From the NCBI GenBank assembly GCA_039566865.1, contig CM076962.1, positions 6,194,743-6,258,742 of the forward strand: a DNA stretch of 64,000 bases. Direction: 5' to 3'. Below are positions 41,711-52,249 of the stretch, in pieces; the stretch's first letter is position 1; each line of letters opens with the position of its first letter. Source of the stretch: Aurelia coerulea. Its lineage: Eukaryota; Cnidaria; Scyphozoa; Semaeostomeae; Ulmaridae. Under the pieces are notes generated by a model, which saw only the letters and a program-made list of their open reading frames with translations, made no database searches and was not told where the DNA came from. A program made the translations under genes and the position numbers.

Positions 41711-42063
41711 ACTTGTCCGAGGAAGGCAGTTTCTCAAGTTTCAGAATGGCTGACTTGAATTCAAGTTTAACTGCGATGGACTGGCTTCCCCAACTAGGAG
41801 TTGGTGGGCCTATTACAGACGACAGTTTGAAACCTAGATTTGCTCTTAGACAAGTGCCAGGCTCTACTTTGGATACAACAGCGACGCTAGACGAACAGCA
41901 GGCAAGATTGCACCAAGGCAAAACCAAGCCACCGTATTCTTATGCGAACCTCATAACATTTGCCATTAACAGTAATGCGAAGAAAAAGATGACGTTAAAC
42001 GAGATTTATACTTGGATTTGTGACAACTTTCCGTACTACCATCATGCTGGAAATGGATGGAAG
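41711..42063 (+). CDS. FOXJ2/FOXJ3-type forkhead factor, first coding exon
   Basis: The ATG at 41746 opens MADLNSSLTAMDWLPQL, which matches the N-terminal signature of FOXJ2/FOXJ3 proteins. The forkhead DNA-binding domain then begins: HQGKTKPPYSYANLITFAIN, then KKKMTLNEIYTWICDNFPYY and HHAGNGWK. The exon ends at AAG|GTATGA (phase 0), immediately before the recognition helix. An acceptor-like TTCGTTTCTTAG at 41710 suggests a short 5' UTR in the same exon. The upstream open frame from 41713 has no ATG, so 41746 is chosen. The protein would be a nuclear transcription factor. Later exons lie outside this exon pair or window. Confidence 0.9.
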
Positions 42064-43089
42064 GTATGAAATATTGCCATTTTGGCAAGAAAGTAACGTT
42101 TACGCACTGTGGCCTAACCATCTTCTCTTTTATGTCATGGCTCTCACGTGGATAGTCTACAATGCTGCCTCATCATCATATCAACCGCGAAGGGACTGTT
42201 TCCTTCCTACTTACTATTTTTTTCTGTTTAAATCATTTCCATACATTCAATCTACATTACTGAAATGTTTATGATCTCAGAGTGCTTTACAGCCTCGACA
42301 AACGCGACAAGCGGAGAGAGTCGTCCACCTCCTTTCAACCAAGTTACCAAGGGAAGCAGAGCGAAGCTAATTGGGCACTTGGTTTTACGTTAGGTTCACA
42401 TGGAAATATATCATTTGCATTGCTCTGCCTTTTACTGGTAACTCAACATCCACTAGTGCTTTCCTTGGGGAATTTATCCACTTAAAAAGCTTCCTTTCTT
42501 AAAAATTCTTCCCCTTTGCAATGGTTTCAGCATGAAAACAATAGCTTAACAGACATGACATTGTAGTAAGTTAGCCTTGGTTACCGCAAATCCGCGCAAG
42601 CTATCTCGCGAATCCTGTCACACAAATGAAAAATATCACATCTCTCTCATCCTTGGTAGTCGAATATTCTTGAATTTTTTCGAGAAATTCATGTTCAGGA
42701 AACAATTTTTACAATCGACTCATATTTTACGAAGAGAATTTAGGCTATGCAGTGCAGTACTGGAAGTTTCTTAGATTATCAAATTTTGAGTACTCAAGAG
42801 TTTATTAGGAGTTTCTAAAAAGGTTCTTCATAGCCACCTTCATTCAATCTTTATGCTACCTCGTGTCAAATGAAAAACTGTTTGAAATGTTTTTTTAAGC
42901 CTCTCCATGTATAGACTATTACACTACTGACGCACCTTTCAAGCTGGACTACAGAGTACAGTAGTTTCCAGCGCAACAAGACCTCTGGTGGGACATTCCA
43001 TTTAATAAGTGTACACCCCAGTTGGAAAATGTAATTCCGAGGGGGTCAGCAATATTCTTCAGGGGCTTTAATGTAAGAATTTCATGTTA
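42064..43089. other. FOXJ intron, first part
   Basis: Starts with the donor GTATGA. No gene or repeat was recognised in this 1-kb part. Confidence 0.6.
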
Positions 43090-43314
43090 GACTGTGTTCA
43101 CACGATGCCGGCACATTTTGAACACGGTGTAAAATGTGACGGTAGCAAAATTTGAGCTATCGTTCACATGACACCATTTTCAAAGAGATCTGTTTTCAAA
43201 ATCTTTTGATTTATAATCTGCCGGCAAAGATCAGCCGTTTTCATGTGAACGGAAGGCCTATCCGTCACATTTTTCACCATTTTCAAAATGTGCCGGCTTC
43301 GTGTGAACCCAGTC
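43090..43314. mobile_element. 225-bp MITE flanked by TTA
   Basis: Terminal inverted repeats GACTGTGTTCACACGATGCC and, at the right end, GGCTTCGTGTGAACCCAGTC, continuing about 45 bp inward with GGCACATTTTGAA. TTA on both sides (43087-43089 and 43315-43317). A 3-bp TWA duplication fits PIF/Harbinger-type elements. Confidence 0.72.
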
Positions 43315-43671
43315 TTAATCCATAGGGTTTCCTTTTTTTCAAAAATCTTCTGTCCCAGGGATATGCTTTTTAAATGGAACGTCCCATGTGCAAGAGCACA
43401 AAATCAAATGTGCAAGTGTGCACTTTCATTCAAGTGTGCACTTCAAGTGTGCATATGAGTTCTGAATGTGTATTTGTAAGAAAGTCTAGCAAACAAGATA
43501 ACAATGAATGTGAAAACATATACCAATTGAAAGGTTTTTTTGTTCCTCATTCAAGCAGATAATTTTGGGCCTAAAATCTCCAAAAATTGGATTCCAGTTG
43601 ACAGAATTTTGTAAACTTATTAAACAATCAATACAAGGTACCAATTATCAAAATATGACCATGACTGAGAC

Positions 43672-44605
43672 TGGGTAATTCCATATAGCTTCATCATTCA
43701 AGTCATGTAGAGAAATCTTCATAATTTTTTTTCTATAGCTAGTTAAGCAGGGGTTGCTCCTAAATTTTTAATTTCAGCTTGATATATTGTTTGGTTAACG
43801 AGCAATAATTCATTGAACTTTTGGCCCATTTGTCAGTAAGGTGTCACTTTTCACGTAGCAGCATGTTTGAGACCCAATAAAATTAAAATAACATGTTTTT
43901 AGAACTGCTTACCCTTTCCAGGTGCTTTACAGCATAGGTTTCAAATCTTTAACTCTGCGTAAAATGGTGGGTGTAAAATTTAATGACCTATTTCTTCTGA
44001 TTGAATGGCTTCAAAGAAACTTTTGATAATTATCTATAATGCTACCATTGGACTTTCCAGAAATTTTGAATATTTTACAAAATTACAGCATATTTCAAAT
44101 TTCAGCTCATTTGAGGATGTGACATCATCAAATTTCGAAATCGTAAACCAGATGAGTGACAGACTTTTGCTTGATACCATATTGTAGTATTCATAAACTA
44201 TGGTTTTCTTCGAAATTGCTTCATGTTGTGTCAAACGGTTCAGAAATTACGACAGCTGTCAGTTTTTTTCAAAATTTTTGTTGAATTCTTGAAAAAGAAG
44301 AAAACATATTGTAACCCTGAAAATATTAAACATTTCAGAAAAGTCCAATGGTAGAAACATGGAGAAATAGCTAAAGTTTCTTTGAAGTCATTCAGTTCAA
44401 AGAAATAGGTCACTCAATTTTACACAACCCTTTTTAAAGATTTGGATCCGATGCTGTCCTTTACATTGTGAATAGCTTCACAAAAAAGTAAACTTGCACA
44501 GAACTGTCAAAATCGTTTGGATGTATAATTGCTTCAAAATCACACAACTGTCATGTATAAGAAATGAAGTACCCATGTTTTGTGGTAATTATGTCTTTTA
44601 ATACC
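43672..44605. repeat. Left arm of a large inverted-repeat pair in the FOXJ intron
   Basis: Starts GGGTAATTCCATATAGCTTC and matches 49705-50122 in inverted orientation along its whole length, apart from the MITE inserted at 43935-44453. The similarity is moderate and runs through GTGTCACTTTTCACG and TCGTTTGGATGTATAATTGC. Confidence 0.72.
43935..44453. mobile_element. Inverted-repeat MITE nested in the left arm
   Basis: Inverted ends CAGCATAGGTTTCAAATC and its near complement GATTTGGATCCGATGCTG. It contains the GGTGGGTGTAAAATTT and CAATTTTACACAACC pair also present at 23894-24520, so both copies belong to one family. The flanks TGCTTTA and TCCTTTA may be a degraded target duplication. Confidence 0.72.
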
Positions 44606-45172
44606 GGGTTTCTCTGAAAATATTGCCCCATTTTGACTGAAAATAGGACCAAAACAGTTAGGTATCGTTACTCCCCGAGATCACAGCTAAATTTATCAAT
44701 CTTCTACTTAGATGCACATACTGTATACCTTGCATTTAAAAATCGTACATCAAACACCGGAGATACAAGTTTGCAAAGTCAAAATTTACAATGTACCCAA
44801 AACCAGAGGTTTTGAACAAAGGCCTAGCCATGATTTGTGTCATAGACAGTTTCTAAGGCACCACCTGTAAACTTTAATTTTCAGTTGTTTGCTGTTGATA
44901 AGAATAAAAGATGCAGGAGCATGACCCTGATAAAGAAAATATAATAAAATGTGGTAAAAATGATAAAGTCGTGCCACATCTCCGAAATAAGCGTGCATGT
45001 GCTCCCTCCCTTGTCTTTGATACAAAACACTTGGGATGGAGGCAAGGCAAAAATCGATTCCGTTAAAGAAAAGTCATCCCAAGAACAAGTGAAGGTATAA
45101 TTCCTTTCAAAAGTAGAAACTAAAGTTTAAAGTTGAAAATTATTTTGCAAAATGTCTATGTGATGTCAAATT

Positions 45173-45620
45173 ATGGCTAGGCCCTTCCTGAAAACCTCTG
45201 GTTTCAGGTGCACTCCAAATTATGACCTTGTAAACTCATATTTCCACATGAGCCACAAAAAGAATACCCGCAAAAACAACAAAAGCGTGGTTATTCCAAA
45301 AGTTAGGAGAGAAACTGGATGTAAAACCTTCGCGTTTCAAGGAGCAGAAATATTTAACAATCTACCAAATAAGTTACAAACTGAAACATCATCGTTGAAA
45401 TTTAAAGCATCCAGCAACGACACAAACCTAGACTTTTAGCCATTTATCAGTTGTAATTTTAATATTGTGATATTGTACTTTTATTCATGTCAATTTTTAA
45501 CTTTATTGTTTGTAAATATCAAGTTTTATTTTTGTAAAATACAGGTCTTTGATTGATAACAGTAATCATATTTACTGAATAAATTAACCTGTATAAATAT
45601 GAAAGATTATTATTATTGTT
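45173..45620 (+). pseudogene. LINE 3'-end fragment
   Basis: Encodes only the last part of a LINE RT protein (LVNSYFHMSHKKNTRKNNKS, TGCKTFAFQGAEIFNNLP). An AT-rich 3' end and an ATT-repeat tail follow. A short inverted match to 44797-44834 (CCAGAGGTTTT) lies near its 5' end. Confidence 0.6.
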
Positions 45621-46009
45621 ATACATGCATTTCGAGATTTTGAGTCACATAAAATATCAGTTATGATTACCAAATGATTGCCCTTGGTGCTTGATCCATC
45701 ATTTCTAATGGGAGGGCACAAACCTAATCTAATGTCTAATATCTAATATCTAATGTCAGGATAAAAACCTTGGCATTTTGAAGTTGACATTTTGTTCGTA
45801 AATCTTTATCAAAACTTAATGGAAATCAAAGTTAACATTATTGTCTCTTTACATAGCCAAATTGTTGAGTTAAAATGTGCGAGTGTTTGTTAAAACTTCC
45901 AATCAACAACAAATTAAAAGGTGCATATACAGTACATTGTCAATAAATCTAGTATACAGCTGCAAAATTCACTTTTTGTTAACAATGAGAGCTCTGGAAT
46001 TGCCTCATA

Positions 46010-47776
46010 ATGAGAACTCAATGTAGACAGCCATCACGATTTTCCTATGGCAATGATTATTTTTATGACGACACTGAGAAATCAGAGGCAATGAATAAAT
46101 ATTTCTCGACCATAGGAGAAGAGCTGGCTAAAGCTTTCCAAGGAAACAATAGTCAACCACAAAATACTGGTGAAACTGATATCAGTAAACAAATAAAGAA
46201 CATAAATTTTGATAGCCGCCTGTTCGAAGAAGCAATAGCAAAATTAAAGCCCGGCAAAGCTCATGGACATGACGAAATTACAACCAGGGAAATGAAATTT
46301 ATAGGAAAGGAATTCAGTTTTGGGCTCTCTATGATGAGTAACTTGAGTTTAGTGCAAACAAAATACCCAAGCACCTGGAAGATTGGGAAAGTAAAAACAA
46401 CTCACAAAAATGGAGATCAGGCAGAAAGAGGAAACTACCGACCTTTGACAATGCTGAGCATTCCCAGTAAACTGACAGAATCGGTTGCATGTATCTCACT
46501 TGACAAACATCTTGAAACCACCATACATCAGAACCAATGGGCATACAAAAAGGGACTTTCCACTGAATCTCTCCTTCTATACCTCACAGAGCGTTGGAAG
46601 CAATACTTAGACAAGGGTAAAATCATAGGAGTTATACTGATAGACTTTCGTAAAGCGTTCGATTCAATAGACCACAAGATTCTTTTTGAAAAAATGAAAA
46701 AAATTGGAATCAGTGACGATATGCTAGCTTGGCTTCAAAATTATACCCATGAAAGGAGACAATTTGTAGAACTTAATGATAAAAGATCGTCAGTGAGAAA
46801 TATAGAGTATGGAGTGCCCCAAGGATCATTGTTTGGTCCACGATTATTCTCCATCTACGTCAACGACCTGCCGACATCGGTTAAATCGGCAGAAGTCCAC
46901 ATGTATGCAGACGATACCACTGCTTTTGTAGTTGGGGATAGTGTAGATGAAGTCGTACAAAAACTAAACGAAGCTTCGTCCCAGATGAATGATTGGTGCT
47001 CACAAAACAAATTGACAGTGCATGCAAAAAAGAGCAAAGCAATGTTAATAACAACCAAGAAATTCATTGGTCCACTTTTACCAGTACAAATGGGGGAAAA
47101 ATACCTAGACTTTACAACTTCAGAAAAGGTGTTAGGAGTCACCATTGATGATAGAATGAGCTGGAAAGTACAGTCTGAAAAGGTAGCAAAATCAATGAGC
47201 TCAAAAATTTGCATGCTTAAAAGATTAAAATACCTACCATCACAGGTACTGGAAGACATTTATTACAAAACTATAATTCCAGCTGCCACCTACTGTATTT
47301 CTGTATGGGGAAACTGCTCCGAAGCTACGCTCACAAAAATAGAGAAGCAGCACATCAGAGCAGCCAAAATTGTCCACAGATTACCGAGACACGTTAAAAA
47401 TGAAGACGCCCTTGCGGCAGTAAAATGGCAAAGTTTATCGTATATTTACAAGAGAAGAATTGCGGTTGAAATGCATAAAGTTACGTTTGATGAAAGAAGT
47501 AGATTATCCATGCAATACCATCTAAAGAGGAAATCATCCAGAACGGGAGAACAGTTTGAAATTGCGCGAGTGAGAACAGAAGTAGGAAGACATTCACTAC
47601 GCTACAGAGGCTCTGTAGTGTGGAATGCCCTAAGTATAGACCTGAAAAAACAAAGTAATCTAAAAATTTTTAAGCGTCATTTGAAGTCGAATCTAGGAAC
47701 ATTAAATAGAATTAATTTTGCAAAAGGAACAACCTTCAATAGAAATAAAGACACTGTAAATTACGTTTATTACTAG
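46010..47776 (+). CDS. LINE reverse transcriptase, 588 aa, intact ORF
   Basis: Uninterrupted RT protein: KPGKAHGHDEITTREMKFIG, STWKIGKVKTTHKNGDQAER, NYRPLTMLSIPSKLTES, ILIDFRKAFDSIDHKILFEK, YGVPQGSLFGPRLFSIYVND, HMYADDTTAFV (catalytic YADD), VLGVTIDDRMSWKV and the C-terminal RGSVVWNALSIDLKK. The upstream endonuclease is missing, so the element is 5' truncated. A 3' UTR and an ATGT microsatellite tail follow. It differs clearly in sequence from the LINE at 59091. Confidence 0.85.
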   Translation: MRTQCRQPSRFSYGNDYFYDDTEKSEAMNKYFSTIGEELAKAFQGNNSQPQNTGETDISKQIKNINFDSRLFEEAIAKLKPGKAHGHDEITTREMKFIGKEFSFGLSMMSNLSLVQTKYPSTWKIGKVKTTHKNGDQAERGNYRPLTMLSIPSKLTESVACISLDKHLETTIHQNQWAYKKGLSTESLLLYLTERWKQYLDKGKIIGVILIDFRKAFDSIDHKILFEKMKKIGISDDMLAWLQNYTHERRQFVELNDKRSSVRNIEYGVPQGSLFGPRLFSIYVNDLPTSVKSAEVHMYADDTTAFVVGDSVDEVVQKLNEASSQMNDWCSQNKLTVHAKKSKAMLITTKKFIGPLLPVQMGEKYLDFTTSEKVLGVTIDDRMSWKVQSEKVAKSMSSKICMLKRLKYLPSQVLEDIYYKTIIPAATYCISVWGNCSEATLTKIEKQHIRAAKIVHRLPRHVKNEDALAAVKWQSLSYIYKRRIAVEMHKVTFDERSRLSMQYHLKRKSSRTGEQFEIARVRTEVGRHSLRYRGSVVWNALSIDLKKQSNLKIFKRHLKSNLGTLNRINFAKGTTFNRNKDTVNYVYY

Positions 47777-47906
47777 GAACCCTCTTACTTTACACAATCA
47801 GTTTTTTAGTTAAAAAGTTTTAAAATATTTGTTTTAATTTTCTTTAATTTGTAGCAGGTCCACATCAGCACTATGCTGCCAGCTATCGACCTGCTTTTAA
47901 AATAAA

Positions 47907-47937
<31 letters not shown>

Positions 47938-47978
47938 TGTATGTATGTATGTATGTATGTATGTATGTATGTATGTAT
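47907..47978. repeat. (ATGT)n microsatellite, LINE tail
   Basis: About 18 ATGT/GTAT units directly after the LINE 3' UTR, which has a potential hairpin GCAGGTC...GACCTGC at 47853-47895. It fits a templated LINE tail. Confidence 0.88.
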
Positions 47979-48312
47979 TTGGGACCATATGGTTTCAGGT
48001 AGCTGAACATGGCATATATCCGCCATTTTTCATTTGGGGCCATTTGAAGGGGCTAAATGTGTATCTTGTGAAAGTATAAAATTGATTATTTAAACCTTCA
48101 TGCATACGTGCATATGTGCACATTATAAAGAACCAGTTTCAGAAATTTTAAAATTTTAGATATATTTTTTGAAAATCGACAAAATTCCCCAAAACATGTG
48201 GTCAGAGCAGTCTAATCAATATTGCATTGGCCTTTACAGGACACATTGATGTGCGAAACAACGTAGTTTCAATGTTATACCATTTTTCATTGGGCAAAGT
48301 TTCATGGCACTA

Positions 48313-49700
48313 GTTAGTGTATTTTTTATTTTTTCATATTCAATATAAAAATTTACAAGAACGAGGTACTTAAGACTATACTTACAAATTTTTTAACTAC
48401 ATAACTAAGATGATAACCCGGGAAGAAAGAACCCATGACTATCCCAGGGTCATGACATAGAACATTAAACTAAATTACATCTAAATATACAACTACGAAA
48501 AGCTACATATAAACGATGTTTACTTAGGCTGATTACATTTCGTCGTAAATTTCGCTCGTTTTTTATTTTGACTTTAACCTTTTTGCTGTTTGAGCGAGCA
48601 GTTACATTCAATAATTTGGTGAAATAACTCTACTCAATAGATAGAATTGCTAGCGAAAACTAGGGACGAAATGTAATAAGTCTAATGTTTACTTAAAAAT
48701 ACAGACAAAACGAAAATGGGAACAAAAATGAAAGGACTTTGTGGCTGCTTTGTGGCTGTATGGCGTGAAACAAAGGTTTGATCTATCTTGAACAAACCGA
48801 CCTGTTTTGTGGATGAAATCTAAAGTCAGCTTAAGTATACTTTTATTAGCGTCACTTGAAAGGTCTTTATCACCACATAACAAACTTTGTACAAGAACGT
48901 TGTTAGAAAGGCTGTTGATTTCAACAAATGGTCGTAATGCATCTGAAACTCCAGCGAGAAGATCTCGTCGTTGAGCTTTTTTTTTGCGGATCAGGATTAA
49001 ATGACATCCTCCAATCATGGGCCCACTTGCTTATCAACTCAAGATCATGGTTCATGTCCTTGGCAGCTGTATTGGGTTCTTGAACAACCGTAAACAAGGA
49101 TGTATCATCGGCAAAAAGCTTAACATTACATTTCAAATCAGCGGTGAGATTGTTGATATACACAATAAAGAATAGTGATCCTAGTATAGAACCCTGGGGC
49201 ACTCCTGCTAAAATATCTCCCCAATTCGAGCACTGCCCGTTCAAAACAGCTCGCTGTTTTCGATCCTTAACAAAACTTTGGACAACAGAGAGAAGTTGTC
49301 CAGTGACGCCACATCGTTTCAGTTTATAGATAAGACCATCATCATGCCACACCCTGTCAAAAGCTTTAGAAATATCAAGATATACGGAGCGAACATCAAG
49401 AGAAGGGTTGCAGTCAAATGCTTTGAAGATTGTATGCGTTATGGAAATTAATTGGTTGACTGTTGAGTCACCCGGACGAAAACCAGATTGATTAGGGTTA
49501 AGCAGATCACACGAAACAAGATGTGAGTATAAGGAATCATACATGAGTTTTTCGAGCATTTTCCCAAAAATTGGTAGAAGAGAAATAGGACGATAGTTAC
49601 TCTTTAAATTTTTTTTCGTTTTTCTTGTGAACCGGGACTACCTTTGCACATTTTCAAGTTTCGGGAAATACGCCACGTCTCAGACAGTTAGTATATTGCC
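48313..49700 (-). pseudogene. LINE with internal deletion, minus strand
   Basis: 48921-49559 encodes RT motifs (LLNPNQSGFRPGDSTVNQLI, VYLDISKAFDRVWHDDGLIY, AGVPQGSILGSLFFIVYINN, LFADDTSLFTV). It then jumps into the last C-terminal part (SLLCGDKDLSSDANKSILKL) at about 48970, so the segment between RT and C-terminus is deleted. The 3' end near 48313 has a T-rich tail and resembles that of 21222-22404. An inserted MITE lies at 48525-48684. Confidence 0.82.
48525..48684. mobile_element. 160-bp MITE with 9-bp target duplication
   Basis: Inverted ends TAGGCTGATTACATTTCGTC and, at the right, GACGAAATGTAATAAGTCTA. The exact direct repeat ATGTTTACT flanks it (48516-48524 and 48685-48693). A 9-bp duplication fits Mutator-like elements. 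It lies in the 3' UTR of the minus-strand LINE. Confidence 0.8.
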
Positions 49701-49704
49701 AGCA

Positions 49705-50122
49705 TTTATGTATTAAAAGACATGATTCCCGAAAAACGTAGGTCTATTATTTTGTATACATCAACAAATGGCAGTTGTGTGAATTTGAAGCAATTATACA
49801 TCCAAACGATTTTGATAGTTCTGTGGAATGTGACTTTTTCGTATAACTATCAACAATGTAAAGCTCCTGCTAAGTGGGATTGGTTCTAAAAATCTTGTTC
49901 ATAGCTTTATCAGGTCTCATTACGTGCTGCCTCGTGAAAAGTGACACCTTACTGACAAATGGGCAAACAGTTCAATTGCTTGTCAACCAAACGAGATATC
50001 AAGCTGAAATTAAATATTTTGGAGCAACTCCTGATTAACTTGCTATAGCAAAAATTTGGAAAGATTTCTCAAACATGACTTGACATCAATCTGATGAAGC
50101 AATATGGAATCACCCGATAGAT
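49705..50122. repeat. Right arm of the large inverted-repeat pair
   Basis: Reverse-complement partner of 43672-44605. The outer end is GGAATCACCC, just before the FOXJ second exon. No matching target duplication was found. Confidence 0.7.
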
Positions 50123-50382
50123 ACAAAATATGCTAAATGATTTATTGACTAAATAATACTGTAAATAGTTGCTTGAGTGAAATAAATAGTTGCTTCAATA
50201 ATTTCCCCTACTTGGAAGTGATCTGATGGTTGAGTTTCTTATAAGGAAACTCTTACAAAAAATTTATGTACATATTGTTCTGTAAGAAACTCTTCATGAA
50301 CTCAACTGTGAGATCACCAAATTTTGTTCTGGCAAAAGAATTCCTTCTTCTTACACTGTACACTTCCTCCTTCTTCTTTCAG

Positions 50383-50457
50383 AATTCAATCAGACATAAC
50401 TTGTCATTGAACAAATGTTTTGTGAAAGTTGCAAGGAGCAAAGATGATCCTGGCAAG
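50383..50457 (+). CDS. FOXJ2/FOXJ3-type forkhead factor, second coding exon
   Basis: 75 bases, phase 0 at both ends, bounded by CTTTCAG and AAG|GTAACC. Encodes [25 protein letters not shown], which I give here as [13 protein letters not shown] plus the KDDPGK end. This is the recognition helix and following wing of the forkhead domain and joins directly to HHAGNGWK of the previous exon. The sequence after GK (GSYW in the family) was not found downstream within this window. Confidence 0.92.
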
Positions 50458-50952
50458 GTAACCGTTTGATATTTGTTTTTCGAAAAGAATACAGTATGGG
50501 GAATGAATCTAGAAGATCAGTAGGCCCAGGCATCTTTGGTGAAGAAATTTCTACAAGGGCGTGCTATCGCCCTTGTAATTAAGCTTGGGAGAGCAATCAC
50601 CCACTTAAAGTAGTCTCGTGTTTTTGCTTGTTTTTACTGCTAGACAATGAGGTTTCGATGTCTTGTTTTTGCAACTTGGCTGCTTTTTTTACTTTCACAA
50701 GAGTGTCGGTACTTTTACTTTTACTTACTTTACTTTCTTTACTTAAACATGTTCCCAGATCGGGACAGTCGTAACGATTGGGAAAGTTGAACTTAGTTTA
50801 ACTTTCCCGACGCTTACGATCCACGATCGCCGACGGTCTTAAGGATCGTAAGCAAGTGTTTCCATTAAATCGGGAACGCATCGCAGACGATCGCAGACCG
50901 TCGCCAATCTCCTTACGATCGCTCTACGATTTAATGGAAACCAGGTTTAACA
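50458..50952. mobile_element. Intron start with a palindrome-rich repeat
   Basis: After the donor, 50755-50952 is rich in CGATCG/GATCGT words with several nested inverted repeats (GGGAAAGTTGAAC with its complement; TTTCCATTAAATCG with CGATTTAATGGAAA at 50859-50942). Probably a MITE-like sequence; ends not fixed. Confidence 0.5.
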
Positions 50953-50961
50953 ACTAAAGAA

Positions 50962-51113
50962 TTTCTAAAAACTGAAAACGGAAAAATTTGCAACAAATTC
51001 TAGAATCTAATTCACGCTTTCTGCTAAAGATTAAGTTATAAATCTTCAAAATCGATTCAGTGTGCGATTTATCGTGGACTGCCAAATGTGCATAGTTTAT
51101 TCTGGCGCACCCT
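50962..51113. repeat. Single arm of the 607-bp palindromic MITE family
   Basis: Matches the right outer arm of 38373-38979 (CTAAAAACTGAAAAC through GTTTATTCTGGCGCACCC) with moderate divergence. The opposite arm is absent. Confidence 0.75.
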
Positions 51114-51119
51114 GTATAC

Positions 51120-51592
51120 CATCTGTATTGCTTAATTTTCCTCGTTTCATAACCACTACGCCACATTTCTTTATCCCGAATTCCATTCATTTATCTTTAC
51201 TGATCACTTGCACTGTCTTCGCCAAGCTGTCAATCTCCCTTTCACTCCTCCCAAAGAGTTTCAAATCATCCATGAACAGTAGATGGTTTACCTTCAAATT
51301 TCCCTCTTTGATAACATAGCCTGCCTTTGCCTTTCGAAGGGCTTTAGTTAATGTATCATGCAAATTACAAATAGCAATGGCGAAAGACTATATCCTTGAA
51401 GGATCCCTCTTCTGATGTTAATTTTTCCAAGATTCTCCCCACATGATGTTTACTCTGTTGTCCAGTTTTCCAAGGTATTTGCTATGAATTTCTTGATGTT
51501 CTCAGAAATTTGGGTCAGCTCTAAGCATTCCAAAATCCATGAATCCGAAAGTAGGTCATATGCCTTGCGATAGTCTACCCATACCATGGCTA
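51120..51592 (-). pseudogene. R2-like non-LTR RT fragment, minus strand
   Basis: On the minus strand MAWVDYRKAYDLLSDSWILE, RRGILQGYSLSPLLFVI, and, after frame changes, NHLLFMDDLKLFGRSEREID appear in RT order. The MDDLK catalytic box, in place of YADD, is typical of a group annotated as R2-type in anthozoans, as I recall. Frames are broken repeatedly. Confidence 0.72.
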
Positions 51593-51887
51593 AGTTTTAT
51601 GTCCTTGTTTACGTCTTGCAACATCATTTTGTCTATAAGAAAATGATCTTTCGTTCCTCTGCTTTTCCTCCTACATCCTTTCTGTTCTTATGGCAATATG
51701 TTGTTTCTCTCTTTATCATTATATTATCAGGCAGGGGCACATTTCAATTCTCCAATTGTGGTAGCCCACTCACGATAAATTTATTATATTAGTACTATTG
51801 TTATTATCATTATTATTATTATTATTATTATTAGTGTTATTATTATTATACAACGTATTTATAGTAATAATAGTAACTTGAATTCCA

Positions 51888-52133
51888 ATGGTTTTGAATA
51901 CGAGAACGCGATTCGGGTTTCAGTCAAACTGGCCAGATATGTTACGATATGCTCGTAAGTTGGGCGTTAAAGTGATTTTCAGAAACGGAAAAGCAGAAAT
52001 AAGATACAACGATTTAACTTTGGAAGAATCCTCTAAACTTCAGAATAGACTTTTTCGCATCACCATAGATAGAGATCTTCAGAGGAGCAAGGAACCTAGT
52101 ATCCAAGGTCCTTTTCTTGGACTAAACAAATGA
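51888..52133 (+). pseudogene. R2-like LINE C-terminal region, first piece
   Basis: Short plus-strand ORF (FGFQSNWPDMLRYARKLGVK, KAEIRYNDLTLEESSKLQNR) lying just before the next piece and in a compatible position. I take it as the stretch before the C-terminal zinc and nuclease region. Function by association only. Confidence 0.5.
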
Positions 52134-52249
52134 CATTCAGATAAAAGCATCTCATTCTATCTTTTACAGCTAGAAGATAAGCGATGATTTGGTCCGTTTT
52201 GCTATCAAAGCGCGTTTAAGTTTACTACCAACAAATTTCACAACTTATA

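Noticed and set aside
43672..50122. Polinton/Maverick element bounded by the long inverted arms
   Set aside because: No polymerase, integrase, ATPase or capsid-like ORFs between the arms, only LINE fragments.
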